A stretch of DNA of 64,000 nt from Bugulina stolonifera (GCA_935421135.1 OW285194.1:2254501-2318500); one strand, 5' to 3'. Counted from the stretch's first letter, positions 20,956 to 35,119 are shown. Program-made: numbers and translations. Notes: a model not told the origin generated them from the letters alone.

Positions 20956-22159
20956 TGTTAAGTAAAAACAAACCAACACAGTCACCTACTGTTTCAGAAA
21001 CAAGAAGTATATATATACAGCACATGCTATTTAAGTATTTTACCAAGAATTTTATGTCGGCTTTACACCCATGCTAGTAAAGGTTCTTGAAGAGAGCCTT
21101 TTGTTAAACACACTAAACTATTTTAGTCAAATAGAAATCAATTTATAATTATACATGTACATTGGTTGGAGAAGAATAGATATTGGTCACCATAATATCA
21201 CAACCGGTTGATGTCTGAGAGATAATAAAATTTATAAGATTTATTCAGTAAGTGCAGATGGTGTAAGCCCAACTTCCTCTGATATTATGGTGGCAGCTAG
21301 TCTGTAATTTAATCTCGTTTCCTAGTCATCTTCTTGTTAGCCAATGCAGTTTTATGACTGGTATCTTTACTTGCAGACACAAAAGAATGAAACTAATGTC
21401 TCTCTACCTGAATGAAACTGAATGAAACCTTTGCCAAAACAAATAGAGATGTATTGCTATATGGTTACAGCAGTTGTCTATGCAAGTTTTAGTAAAGCAA
21501 CAATCATGTAGAGGTCTAGGCTAATTTCACTCTGACACAATTCAATTAAATTACTGATGAAATAATACAGTACTATGTAGCATACCTAGTACATTATACT
21601 TTGAGATAAATTATGCTAGAATACAGTGTATGTAGGGTAGCTCCCTGTTATACAACGTATCATGAGCTATCTTGTTAAATGCATGTGCATCTACACGTAC
21701 ATCTAGCAGTTAGTAAGATTATCATTATTTTGTGATCTTCATAACTCAGTTATGGCAGCACTACCAACCACTCTCAAATTTATCTGGTCACTACAAGTTC
21801 TATTGACACATATGAGCAGTTATTAGGTAGTGAAATGTAATCCAGTAGCCAATGGTATTGCTATAATCATAATCGGATAGCACATTGTTTAATATTGTCA
21901 CGTTGTCACGTTGTGAGTTAGAGGGTTAGAGAGAGAGAACTGCTTGGTATCAGGGTAATACTAAAACTGATTTATTTTTTGCATAAACACATATAATATA
22001 AGCAAGCTATTGCAATATAATAATATAAACTTATAGCATATACACATCCTGTATAGAAATTGCAAGATAGTAAACAAATTGCAAGATAGCAAACAAGTCG
22101 CTATGATTCAGAACATTACACATTGTACACACTGCAGGCACCATCTACTATAATAGGTA
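20956..22159. other. Intergenic, no gene seen
   Basis: AT-rich. A short triplicate of AAACAA(A/G)-containing units lies at about 22070-22098. No supported gene. Confidence 0.45.
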
Positions 22160-22325
22160 TGCACTACAGGAACGCACTACTGGCACGCACTACTGGCACG
22201 CACTACTGGCACGCACTACTGGCACGTACTAGTGGCACGCACTACTGGCACGCACTACTGGCGCGCACTAGTGGCACGCACTACTGGCGGGCACTAGTGG
22301 CACGCACTACTGGCAGGCACTAGTC
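22160..22325. repeat. 13-bp minisatellite (CGCACTACTGGCA)n
   Basis: About 13 copies, some with AGTGG replacing CTGG. An open frame runs through it by virtue of the repeat only. Confidence 0.9.
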
Positions 22326-22574
22326 AGTAGAATACATCACAAATTAAATATTAAATTAATTTTAATTTAATTATCCTGAAAGCTAAACTCAACTGCTAGC
22401 ACCTTGTCAAAGCGTCTTATGTTAGCTGTAGCCAATCAACACTCGATTCACATTTTATAACTTAAAAATTTATAACATGCAATAAACATGCAATTTTGCA
22501 ACAGTTTAACGTCATTAATTAAAAAACGCAAAATTGATGCGAGTTGCATCAATTTTGAGTTTGTGTAGCATACC

Positions 22575-23185
22575 CTTTAAGGCAACACAACGACGCACAC
22601 TTCATCATTTCCTGCATTGTTACCTGAATTGATGAACCTGCAACTGATGTGTCTGTTAAAAATTCAAACTTTGAAACTTTAAATTTCCTTATCCAAGCTG
22701 CTAGTTCAAATCTTCAAAAACTATGCACATGTGCAACAATACAACAATTAAAATCTCACCTTTGATAACAATTTCAATGAACCATAATAGATTGAAAATC
22801 TACACCTAAAACATCAGAGTACAGGTTGCAGTTTGCACACTTCTATAATTACATCTTGGTAAAGCTAAGAAGTTTGATAGCTTTCTTAACCTTTTAAGCT
22901 TTTTTAGTTCATTAGCTGCTTTCCAGCTCATGCATATCTTATGAAGACCAGCAATTCCCTTGGTCACTATTTCCCAGTATAAAGGTTGCTAGAAACATGT
23001 TCTAGCTGGACTAACAGCTGGAAAAACTTGTAGATTGAGCATAATATACTCCTTGCATATATCTACTGGAGTTGTTTTCTCTTCTCACTGTGACAATTTC
23101 AGATTGTCAATAACACAATGTTGTTGTGGATTCTTTCCTGGGAGCAATGATGTCTCCCGCACTGCACCTAACAACCATTTATATT
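22575..23185. repeat. Segmental duplication, copy 1
   Basis: Aligns in the same orientation with 28490-29130 (shared AAGGCAACA, TTTAAATTTCCT(T/A)ATCC and CTTTTTTAGTTCATTAGCTG). It lies downstream of ankyrin gene A, as copy 2 lies downstream of gene B, so gene and 3' flank were duplicated together. Confidence 0.75.
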
Positions 23186-23551
23186 GTTAAAAATATAAAT
23201 CTTCAGGTGTTCTGAAAATAATATTGTATTCGTAAAAGTTGTACTGTTGTATTGATGTACAATGTACAATGTACATTACACAGCATACACATTATGTCTT
23301 ATAACTAAAACACATATAAATCTGGTTGTGAACACAACTTTTATCTTACACTGGGTAAACTAGTTTTTTATTTCTCGAGTACAGTGTTATTAGCGTCATC
23401 TGATTCATCACTCCTACTACTATATGTACAGTTACTTGTGCTGGGTTGAGAGAATATCCTACACGGTATGCTAGCACATACACTGAATCTATGGCACACG
23501 TCATATTAGGTGTTCATAGTCAGTTGCTGTAATGTACATGAATGCTGTGGC

Positions 23552-26500
23552 TTATAGACCAGCATGCTCCAAGAACAGCTCTATGTATCTCCTTCTTACT
23601 TCTTTCAACCTGATATCATAACCAGTGCCCTGTTTGTCACACACAGCTTCAATATATCCACTATCAAAGGCAGCCTCAATATTGTTGTATTTCTCTGCAA
23701 GTTTCCTCCGTATTATGTTTGTTACTATCTGGACTACTGAGCACATCTGGTAAAGATTCAAGAGGAAGTTAAATGTTCTCTCATCCAGTCGGGAGCTACT
23801 TCTGGCTTCATCGACCTCTTCCTGCTTAATCGCTCCACTGATTGCGAATGAAGCAGCAAAAACCCTGGATAAAATACAAACATTATGACTACATATTACA
23901 TGTATATGCCCAGATACCTCATATGCATGGATATGAATTATAATTCATTCACAACCCTCACTGCCAAGCTCTATTAAATTATTTGGTGACTCCCTGTTAC
24001 AATAGAGACACACCATACCTTGATACAGCTAACTGTATATCATAGTCCCTGTCCCCCACTCACATTGTATGTACAGTGTTTATGTGAATGTTAGTAGACA
24101 TAACATATTGTCAGCAGTCTTGTGTATATTATGTACTTTGACATTCTCTATGCCAAGTAAGCACCCTAATATAATTACAATGTATATATTGTAATTATAT
24201 AATTACATGCGCATATAATGGTTGTTGGGTGCTTGGGTGCTTTCCGCGGAATCTATATTTCCGTCTTAGTAGCGGAGAGTTTCTTTTTTAAAGGTTCAAC
24301 AGTGGTGCGGGTTGAGTTACCATCCCCTCAGTATCCAAAAAGTATTTGTGGAAGTACCAGCTAGCCAGACTATCTCCAGACGCGTTGCACCAGTTAGCCA
24401 GATAATCCACAGCCCCGTTGTACAAGTGCATGTAACTTACCTTGCTAAAGGTTTCTTGAGTATCTCATCTATACATTTTCCACCATATTTCCTCATCTGT
24501 TCTTCATTGGCCCAGAGATATGTTCCATACAGCTAAATATTGAATGTGTAAAGTAATATGTCTGAAATGCAATAATGTCATTATATAATACAGACATTAT
24601 CATATTACTAAATACACATACACTGTATAAACATACATATAGAGTATGGCAGGCATGTCCCTTCAGTATAATGGATAGAAATAATTGACATGCCAACAGC
24701 AGAGCATAGACTTGATGGTAATATTCTATCAGTTATAATAATGCACTTTACAACTATAATTATCTGCATCTGCTGTACATGTTACTATGTATAACAATAT
24801 GACTATGTATAACAATATGACTATGTATAACAATATGACTATGTATAACAATATGACTATGTATAACAATATGACTATGTATAACAATATGACTATGTAT
24901 AACAATATGACTATGTATAACAATATGACTATGTATAACAATATGACTATGTATAACAATATGACTATGTATAACAATATGACTATGTATAACAATATGA
25001 CTATGTATAACAATATGACTATGTATAACAATATGACTATGTATAACAATATGACTATGTATAACAATATGATTATGTATAACAATATGACTATGTATAA
25101 CAATATGACTATGTATAACAATATGCGTGTTACAGTAATGTATAATATACAATGTACATGCTACAACATAATGTAGTGTATAATATACCTGTTACAATAA
25201 TGTATCATAGTTATGCAAAAACTTTATACATGTACATGTCATAACAATGCATAATGTCCATGTACATTGCACATTGCACATTGTACATTGTACATGTACA
25301 ATGTAGATGTACAATGTACATTGTACACGCTGTAATAATGGATAATTTAATGTATTGCTTGGTTAGTTTCTTACTGTTACCTTTTATGAATTTATTAAAA
25401 CAAGAATCTCACCCAATTAAAGAAAATTGATTGAGATGCCAATGCTTCTGTTGCTGGCATTGTAGGTTTGCACACACTATAACTACAGGCACACACTGTA
25501 GGCACGCAGTATAATCATAGGCACACACTATAATCATAGGCACACACTACAGGCACGCAGTATAATCATAGGCACACACTATGATCATAGGCACACATTA
25601 CAGGTACACACTGTAGGCACACACTAGAAGCATTCACTGCAGGGACACACTACAGGCACACATTACAGGCACACACTACAGGCACACACTACAGGCACAC
25701 ACTACTGGCACACACTACAGGCACACACTACTGGTACTACCACATGTACACTGATAGCACCAACTCCATGCACTTATTTAATTATAGCCATCACCGTCAA
25801 TCGATACAACTACATGTACATGTGTTACTCCAAGCGTCTCAATTATAATTTAGCTAGTACGTGTACAATACTTGTCATAATGAAATCACGTTGTGTAACT
25901 AAATTGTCATCCACTCTCTACTGTGATTCCTTCACTGAACCTACCACTGATGACTCACCTCAACCAAACATTGAAATGATGGAGATTCAGCAGAAGCTTC
26001 TATAATTAACCAAGTCAACTCAAATCTCTCTATCTGAATATCTTCTGGGTTTGTATACCACTTCATCATCAACTTGATAATAGCGTATTCACCAACATTG
26101 GAATATTTCAAACTATAGATAATACATGCGTTTGGTATTGTCATAGTCAAGGCAGTTGACATTGATATAAACATTTGAACTATAAGTGTTATTAACAGCT
26201 CTGCTAGAGGTTAACTCCTCATTCTATGACATGGAATGCTTAGTACTTGTTAGCTAATTTACTTGTATACCCACCATATTGTTAGGAATGCCTTTTCAAC
26301 TTAATAAAAACTGTAGAAATTTGATTGCAAGAACAGTTTACCTTTGGCATCTGCATATTATTACACCTCTACCATCTGCGCAGGTGCATTCAGCAGAACG
26401 TATGTGCACATCAGCTCCAGCTTTAAGAAGTTCTTTAACCGAGTCAACACTCACAGCATCCACAGCACAGTGAAGCATAGTGTGAACTATACAATTGCAA

Positions 26501-28244
26501 TATGAGTTAGTGTAATATTATCTCAGATTGACCGAATGTTGCTTAGATCAGCTAAATTAACCATTCTTATTTAAATTGAATTGCTAGAGATATTACTTAC
26601 CCCTCTCCTTATCTCGATAGATAACGTGGTGCAGACCTTCCTCTATCATAAACTCTTTCATACTGGTGCAATATGTTCCACACTTCTCCATTGCATAGTC
26701 GATCTCAAATAGCTTTGTTCTATCAGCCTGGAACACAGATGGTTGATGAAAATATGATACAGTGAGGATATTCTGTGGGTACATACATCTGGAGCTTCTT
26801 CAGAATAACTCCAAAAACAGAGAATTTGAGGTTATGCGGAGAAGCAAATGTGAGTAGTAGTATCCAACACTGAGACTCGTAGTCTTCCTCTAGTATTAAG
26901 CATGTTTCAAATACATATTATTGAGATATAATAATTATATAAGTTGTGTCAGTAGGTAACGAAAGAGGTAATCTGTGGTGAAGCTGGCTTCCTCTACTTA
27001 CTCCCACTCTTAGTAACCATCGAATTAGATCCAGATGAACATCCTGCTGGAACCAATACTGTAATGGAGTATGAATCCCTCCATGTCTGCCTTCTAACTG
27101 ACCTGGTACTTTTGGTAACACTGCTTCTAAGGCATCTCTTAAACATAATTTGAAAACAATGTAGTTGGTAAATCGGGCAAATAGTACATCTCTCACGCTT
27201 CCAGACTTGGCCCATGCATTGTTGACTAAATCTGACAGGATATAAGCAGTGACCGCTCAGTAATGCACTCAATAAGAACTATGAGCAGCTTCATGTATAT
27301 AACAAGACAGCTGTACAGTATTACTAAAATAGTAAAACTTTGGAGGCCTTATTAACTTCCTGGAGACTCTCTTCTGATATTAATACAAAAGTTACAAATA
27401 ATTATAATATAGAGAAACTGGGTATCAGTTTCGATATATTATCCAGTACATCATGCTATTACTATGAGACATTGATGGCAGTGCATGTACATCCTACCAC
27501 AGCTACTCACACTTCAATTCTATGCATAGTAATAATCAGTTTTGTGATTTGATAATGCTACAATCTTTTCCTCACTACAAAATATTTCTGATGTCATGCT
27601 TTCCAAAGTGACTTTGGGTGAACTGAAATGCAATACCAGTACAATCCAGTGATTCTGTCATTAGATGAGGAATAGCTACCTGCTGTGTAGGCTGAGGAGA
27701 TGAAGCAGCGACGGCACAAGAGGTGAATCTTGAATCCTGTGAGGATCAAATTTGGGATGATTTACTAATGCTGTAGCCATAGCAACTCTTCCACAACAAA
27801 TCGCAACATGAAGGAAGTTTCTGCCCAACTGGAAGGTGTAAGTTTCGTATAAGTTGCAGAAAATACTTTCACTATCTGTTCACCAAATGAATTGAACACA
27901 ATATTTGACATAATATAGGAGGGCACAGCATGCAATTCACTGCAGTGGTAACCACATGGTATTCCCATGGAAAAGAGATTATTCAGCTCACCTTGTCTTT
28001 GGAGTTGATGGAGACCGAATGTAGGAGCCTGTTGAACAACTCCATGTCTCCATTATGAATAGCATTATAAAATTCAATGTACTTCTGCTTCCAGGATGTC
28101 TTGCTGAAATAGTGGCCAAATTTTACATCATGATATAAAGAGAAATAGTGGTCCATTAATACATGTATATACATTAATATGTACATTAATATGTACATGT
28201 TTATTGGTTCTTTATCTGCTACATTGAGCTTACCTTGCCATCAT
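23552..28244 (-). CDS. Ankyrin-repeat gene A with novel helical C-terminus; frameshifted last exon
   Basis: Nine exons on the minus strand: 28234-28244 (ATG ATG GCA AG), 27992-28103, 27680-27828, 27002-27137, 26601-26727, 26342-26486, 25959-26112, 24441-24532 and 23552-23865. Phases run 2,0,2,0,1,2,0,2 and join without stops up to the last exon. Exons 2-6 encode ankyrin repeats (such as NFLHVAICCGRVAMATALV and TMLHCAVDAVSVDSVKELL). Exons 7-9 encode a helical region without recognised motif. In the last exon an extra T (run at 23760-23762) shifts the frame relative to paralogue C: the N-terminal part matches C in one frame and the rest (NLYQM onward) in the next. This would truncate the protein by about 60 residues, or is a sequencing error. 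Intact length would be about 412 residues. Confidence 0.78.
24786..25125. repeat. 18-bp minisatellite (ATGTATAACAATATGACT)n
   Basis: About 19 almost perfect copies in the intron between exons 7 and 8 of gene A. The unit is 18 bp, so frames stay open on both strands; the resulting 130-codon frames are not genes. Confidence 0.96.
25470..25736. repeat. Degenerate GGCACACACTA-type tandem repeat
   Basis: Irregular array of about 10-11 bp units (AGGCACACACTAC), with longer units containing AATCATA. Same intron of gene A. Confidence 0.8.
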
Positions 28245-28489
28245 TCTTATATCACTCTAGTCTGAAATTTCACTCTGCAAACAAATATAAAAATTCTCAC
28301 ATGAACATTTAAGATGAACAGCAACCGTAACTTTGACACTGGTTATACTGTAGATTTCAAATGGAAATATTTGTCCGGTTTAGCTTTGCAACTACTTCTG
28401 TACAAACATAATTGTTCCAACTCTATGCTGTAGGTAAAGCAGCCAACCTCATTCAAAAATTATTATTCTTTCCTTAATGCGACCACTCT

Positions 28490-29130
28490 TAAGGCAACAA
28501 AACGACACATACAATGTACTTCATCAATTCTTACATTATTACCTGAATTGTACAACCTGTGACTGAAGTGTCCGTCAAAACTTGAAACTTTTAAACTTTA
28601 AATTTCCTAATCCAAGCAGCTAGTTCCACTTTTCGGAAGCTATGCTCATGGCAACAATACAACAGTTAAAATCTAACTCTTAATACAAATTTCAGGCACC
28701 ATACTACAAGTAGATTAAAAATGTATACTTAAAACACCAGAGTAGAGGTAGCAGTTTGCACACTTCTATTTATTTTAATAAAGCCAAGAAGTTTGATAGT
28801 TTTCTTAACCTTGTAAGCTTTTTTAGTTCATTAGCTGCTTTTTCAGCTAGTACATACATTGTATCATTATGGAAGCTACCAATTCCCTTGGTCACTATTT
28901 CCTAGTATAAAGGTTGCTAGAAATCTGTTCTAGCTTTAACCATAAAGCTTGTAGATTTAGCATAATACTCCTTGCATATATCTACTGGAATTGTTCTCTC
29001 TCATCACTGTAACAATCAGAGAGAAGACAACTTCTTCCGATTGTCAATGACACAATTTGGTTGTGAATGTTTTCCTGAGAGCAATGATGCCCCTGGCAAT
29101 GTGGTGACATTCATGCATATTGCAAGCTCA
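28490..29130. repeat. Segmental duplication, copy 2
   Basis: Counterpart of 22575-23185, placed between the start of gene A and the end of gene B. No gene supported inside. Confidence 0.75.
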
Positions 29131-29352
29131 AATTCTCTAGGTATTCTGAAAATGATTGCAACTAGGGGTAGTTTAGAGAGCAGCAGAGCTTTATAATAGA
29201 GATAGCAACCCCAATGTATATTGATTAGAACTAGAGAGAGGTTGCTTTATATTTGTGCACTAAATGTATTTCTATTGTTCTCTGAGTAGAAACAACATAC
29301 AATATACATGTAATTTTGATTCTGAGATATTGAAATCATTATGTACATAGAG

Positions 29353-32300
29353 TTAGTCTAATGGCTCTATTCCAAGTCGATTAGAGGTAAACTGGAAGTT
29401 AATTTTGCCACAAAAAAGTCCACATTCCCTAATAATATACAATTTACATGGTACATCAAATATCCCAAGATGTAATAGTAAATTGCAGCATAATCTTTCT
29501 AGCTTAGTCAAGTCAAGCACTACGAACCTTCTGGTTCGAATATCGCCAACAGTTAAACCTCTAGGGAGAGGAATCTGTACCTGGACTCCAGCCTTAAGGA
29601 GTTTCTCTACTGAATCTAGACTTGTGGCACTCACAGCACAGTGAAGCATACTAAAAACTGTATAGTATTGCACTGTGGAACAGTTTGTTTATGGTTTAGA
29701 TGTACATTTGAATTATAATAATCATGCTCAGTGCTGGATACATGCTTTAGATGTAGTTTGCTATGAGTTTACGCGTAGTTCAAGACCACACTTACATATC
29801 CACTTCCATCATACCAAAGACTTACATACCTACTTCCTTCATACCCAACACTTGCATACCTACTCCATTCATACTCAACACTTGCAAACCTAATGTACAT
29901 ATCGTACTTCCTTCATACCCAACACTTACAAACCTACCTCCTCCGCTTCCGATGTATATCACCCGATGGAGGTCTTCTTCCACCATGAACCCGAACTCCT
30001 GGAGACAATATTTCTCACACATCAGTTCGGCAAAGTCAGACTCAAAAATCATCATACGATCTGCCTGATACAAAAACAGTATAATTTTGATTGTTTGGCA
30101 ATGCAATGGAATGAACAGCCTGGTGACTGGTAAACTACAGTATTGTAAAGCTGTTCAGAGCATCAAGCATAGCACTGAAACACAGCCACAGCCACATTCG
30201 TGACTTAAATTATAATACTTACTCCGATTTTTAGGAGCCAACGAACTTCATCTTTATCCACAAGCCCACAAACTGACTCTTGCAGTGGCGTCAAACCAAA
30301 GCGATTTTTCACCTCTAAGTGATCCGACATGATCGGCAGTGTTGCTTCCAGAGCTTCTCTTTTACATGAAGTAAATATACACGTATCTAATGAATCTATT
30401 GGTAAGCAAACCAAAACAGTTAGTCAACCTGCGAGTATGTTTGTGTAGAGGTAATTGCGGCATGCAAAGGAAACAACTAAACAATTTTGAGTGCAGAAAT
30501 ACATGTAGTTTGCTTCAATATAATTATTATCTAAACATTGACAAAGTCATTGAACTTTTACAGAATTTTTAAACTGTGCAATACTGTGACAGTTGTCTAA
30601 AATATCTTCAGAATTTTGTGCTACAGTGTTTTCATGTTCAAGAATCGCTGTTTTGATTCCCACACTGCATTACACTGTGTTATCTATGCATAGTGGAAAT
30701 TAAATTGGTTTGCATGCATACAGCAATTTTAGGTCCATAGTGTTACATGTAAGTAGGCACCATTACCCCATTACTGGGCAGGTAGTTACATGTTTGTTAT
30801 ATTCCAGGTAATTGTAAAGTTAATTATAACGTTTGCAGTATACTCAAAGGACGTTTCTTTGAGCAAAGAACTTTTATTCATGCAATGTATGTCTTTATTT
30901 GTGTGATGTTGCTGCTCCACAAGAGAGATGAGTGCCAATTCCTTATTGTGATTTTATCACAAAACAATAATTTGTTCTTTAAATTGAAAAGAGGAGATGT
31001 GGAGCACAAAACACATCAGCCGAGCCTGTTTTCAGGACTTCTACCAAGAAAATGAACTACAACCTTTGTTAAGGTGGGTGATGGGGACCACAGTGTATTG
31101 CAGTTCCAGTTGCGACCAATTTTTTAAATATGACCTACATGCACTTGTATATCTCTGAAACTATTGCAGATAGAGACCTGAAACTTCACTTCTAAGTGCT
31201 TTGGGTTAAGGTCAACATCAAAGATGGTTCACTGCCATGCCTACATTCAATGCACCTGCCACGCCTACATTCAATGTACCTGCCACGCCTACATTCAATG
31301 TACCTGCCACGCCTACATTCAATGTATCTGCCACGCCTACATTCAATGTACCTGCCACGCCTACATTCAATGTACCTGCCACGCCTACATTCAATGTACC
31401 TGCCACGCCTACATTCAACGCCTACATTTAGCCTACATTCAACGTACAAATGAAGCAGAGAGTAATGCTACCTTAAAATTCAATGCATTAGTTGAACCAA
31501 CAAAAGTTGTGTCTCTATTGCAGCACCACAAAAACTATTACATACAGCATGTGATTTAGACAATTAAAGGATATTCAAACCTCAGCAGATTGGGAAGGAA
31601 AATGGACTACAGAAGGTTGGGAAGAAAAATTGAGTACTCATACAAGTTATTGTACATGTATAATAGGTAATATAAATTAAGAGTGCAAACGGTGGGCAAT
31701 TTTTGCTAGTCTTGGGCCTGGGCTAATATCGTATATTTAAAACAGGTTCCTCTGGTTTTGCACTCAGTGCTGAGAACTTAGAATTACATGTATCTACATG
31801 TACATGTACATGTACATGTACATGTAAGAGATAACCATTTACGTTTACATTTTTCATATTATGAAAAACTTTGTCTGATTATGTCAATGGAATTCGCTCA
31901 TCATAGTTGTGTTGTACTACAGCAGTAGACATATTATGCTACGGTGTACATTACATGCACTAATTGACATACAGGGCTGTCCGAAATTACAAGACCCCCC
32001 AAGTTTCTATGGTGCTGGTTGAGCTTGTAGTTTATTACTGCCAAACTTACTTAATGCTACAAATATTTTAACTGAATTACATGTAGCTTAGCTTGGTAAA
32101 TACTCAGCTATTAGAAATAATTCAATTGAGCACAAAACTCTGCATCTGTTGATATATTACATGTACATGTAGTATACATTGTCTGTGAACATAGGACTAA
32201 AACTATAGTTACAGACCACTCTAGAATGTGGTGTATGAACAGAACCAAGGACAATCTAATAAATACGTATGCTATGGAGACAGTTTGTGCAGCGTATTAA

Positions 32301-33358
32301 TTCCCTAACTATTTTGAAGACTGCACAATGTACTGATGTTCACACTTTACATGTGCATTGTACAGTACTTGTACATGTTGACATGTTGACATGTTGTACA
32401 TTTAAAATATTGTCAGTTCTACCACTTAGCCATTCTTCACCACACTACAATGTTCATGCAGTTGTGCATAATGGTGAAACATTAAATACTTTACCTGTTG
32501 GCTTCACCTGAAATATGGAATATTGAAGGTATGTATGGTGAATGTAGAGTGTGCCTCGGCACAAACGTAGGATGGTTGATAATAGCCTTGGTTATCTCTA
32601 CATTTCCACTGCGAATGGCTATGTGTAAGAAATGGGTTCCATTCTAAAAAAGTTATATCCCAAAAGGCATTGGTTATTCCCTAACACATCATGTGATTAT
32701 TACACATACACGTGTGATTATTACACATACACATGTACACATCACAGAAAGATGTGTATCATTATAAATATCCTTGAACATGTTATATAAAATAAAAATT
32801 TATTCCTTATAAAGAAATATTTTACGATGTGCTACAAATAAATATAAAATCTAGATGTACATGTAGTGTACATGTATATATTATAGAACAACAGGTGGGT
32901 AGCGCATCACTCTTTTGTATTGAAGTAGCATTTTATGTACATTTCTATCTTTCTGAAATTTTAGTGAATATTTATTGCAATATCAAAATCCTTGCAAGAA
33001 GTACTACTCAACAATAACATGGATGACTATACATGTATTTACTAGTCATATCTAGTCAAGTACGCATACTAGTGGTAATAACTACATGTCCTATGTTTAC
33101 TAACTACAAACAGTCAACAACCATTTTTGCTCACATGGTTAGCAACAGCAGGCAAATAGGCGATCAATTGTGGACGACCCTTGTATGCACAAAGTCAAGG
33201 TCAAATATAATGGGCAGCGATTAGAATGTAGAAGACCCACCTCATCAGTGGTATTGACATTAATTGTATCCACCATTTGCCTAAACGTTTCCACGTCTTC
33301 GTCTAACATAGCCCTGACAAACATGGTAGTTTCATCACGTTCACCCTGTTCTTCATTC
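29353..33358 (-). CDS. Ankyrin-repeat gene B, lacking the C-terminal exons
   Basis: Exons found: 33241-33358, 32495-32643, 30223-30358, 29938-30064 and 29353-29657. The second, third and fourth are exactly 149, 136 and 127 bp, the same as in gene A, with matching phases. Repeats such as THFLHIAIRSGNVEITKAII and MLHCAVSATSLDSVEKLL are ankyrin-like. The last exon either runs on to a stop at 29353 or uses a weak donor at about 29527; I find no counterparts of the helical C-terminal exons before gene A begins. A short first exon with the ATG should lie upstream of 33358 (phase 2) but I could not locate it. Either a shortened gene or a decaying one. Confidence 0.65.
29765..29935. repeat. Short tandem repeat around a splice donor in gene B
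   Basis: About five units of roughly 30 bp (CATACCTACTTCCTTCATAC type). On the minus strand each unit contains GTAGGTA-like sequence, so the real donor of the 29938-30064 exon is followed by several decoys. Confidence 0.7.
31229..31440. repeat. 24-bp minisatellite (ACGCCTACATTCAATGTACC TGCC)n
   Basis: About eight copies in a gene B intron. Open in several frames on both strands because the unit is a multiple of three; not coding. Confidence 0.93.
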
Positions 33359-35119
33359 CTGTGAACAACCAAGATGATTTATGGGAAAAAGTTAACGTTG
33401 TACATGTATGTGTATAAGTATAGTAAATTTAAAGAACGTTCACATTTTACAGTAAATTGCTAGAAATTTTTTACAACTACTTTTATTATATTTGTGCAAA
33501 ATGAATTTTACCAAACCAAACAGCATGATGCTTTAGCTTTAGAGTATAACTACATGATTGTAGTGATTGTGTCAATGGCATACTGTAGACATACATGTAC
33601 ATGTATAGTAAACTGATGAGGCCATGTACATAGACATGAATCTGATTCAAGATATTATCTATTGTATATTTACCGATACCTATTTGCCATTTGATACTCA
33701 GTTTAAATCTTGCTCTTTGTGTTTATCCTAATTATCTCAAGTAATGATACTCCACCGGCATCACCCGAAAGCTGCTATGAGAAATAGTGGTTCATTCTGT
33801 TGGATAATGAAATATTGTGTTCAGCTTACAGGTTCTCCATTTCTGTACCTTACTTCTGGTTATTCACTTCTGGATCACAAATCTTAAAGTCGTCTCAGTT
33901 GGAAAGTCTTTCAGTCACAGGTAATATCTACATGAACTTTGCACTAATAACTTAATGTTCAGTCCTAAAAATAGAATGATACTACGTGTGCTAGAAAGTA
34001 CATGTATATAATTTACTAACAATGTTCAGTGAGTGTCAAGTATTTTGAGAATACAGACAGACATTATTCTATTAATTTTAAGTTGGCAACAACACAAACC
34101 AAAATCTTGTTACTATGTTTATTTTCAATCATATGACTATTTATACAGCTAGCTGATTTTTCCACAGGTTCACTGAAGTAAGATATTTTTTAATGAAGGC
34201 AGATGAAGTGAAATTACACGCTTGCGATTTCATAAGAGTTGGCTTTCAACATCCAATTAAAGTAGTAAAAAAAACTGTTAAAGTTACTTACCAGCTAACA
34301 GATGCTCACAGGTTCCTTCCAGTAAAGTATTTCTACTCCTGGAACTAATTGATATTTGATGCAATATACATCTTCACTATAAAAATTTCTAAAATATGGG
34401 TTAATAGTTCACTGTCGATCATACAATAACCATGTACCTTTGTCGACTAAAATAACTACAGTACTAATAGGCCTGTGTCTCTCTCAGAGAGTTATTTAAG
34501 ACCAAGCTACTGCAATAGCTATCACAATCCTTCAGAGCTTTCATTCCTATTTTTTGTGTGGGATAAACCAGAAATTATCTTCAACTGATTTACATGCACA
34601 TGTGTATATTACTATCTGCATCTCTTTTATGACCAATGGGGTGATAGCAGAATCCACTCCTTTGGTCTCGGTACAGAATTCTGTCTATTAAAGCCAATTA
34701 TATAGGATAATTGTGCTTATAATCACATGATGTACGTGTACATGTACATGTACATGTACATGTAAATGTACACGTACATGTACATGTACATGTACATGTG
34801 CATGTGCGTTATCCCTCAATTAATGTTAACACTGTCTAACATTTAGGAGAATGTTAAATTTCCACACTTGGACTCATAACCTCTTAAATGGTCTCAGACA
34901 TTTCCATTTATGGCTACCAGATAGTGTTAGTGAATAGAGAGTTATGACTGCTTTGCGGATTAGATGAATGAAATTTAAAGCGTTATGTTGATTAGAAATG
35001 CAGCTGGGAATACCAGTCTCACTATAAGACAGATAGTTGGGCTAGCATTCGTCTTATTATTTGTTTTAAATAATTGCTACAGAGTATTCATCGTCTTACA
35101 TGTATGATTACCATTTCAA
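33359..35119. other. Spacer between genes B and C
   Basis: Should contain the first exon of gene B. AT-rich, with TGTACA palindromes; I can support no gene. Confidence 0.4.
34737..34806. repeat. (ACATGT)n palindromic microsatellite
   Basis: About 70 bp of alternating ACATGT, self-complementary at every register. Similar shorter tracts lie at about 31797-31827 and 41478-41520. Confidence 0.9.

Noticed and set aside
24787..25176. Long overlapping open frames of about 130 codons on both strands
   Set aside because: They are a by-product of an 18-bp tandem repeat lacking stops; the same applies at 844-1261, 22123-22323, 31192-31559 and 46567-47003.
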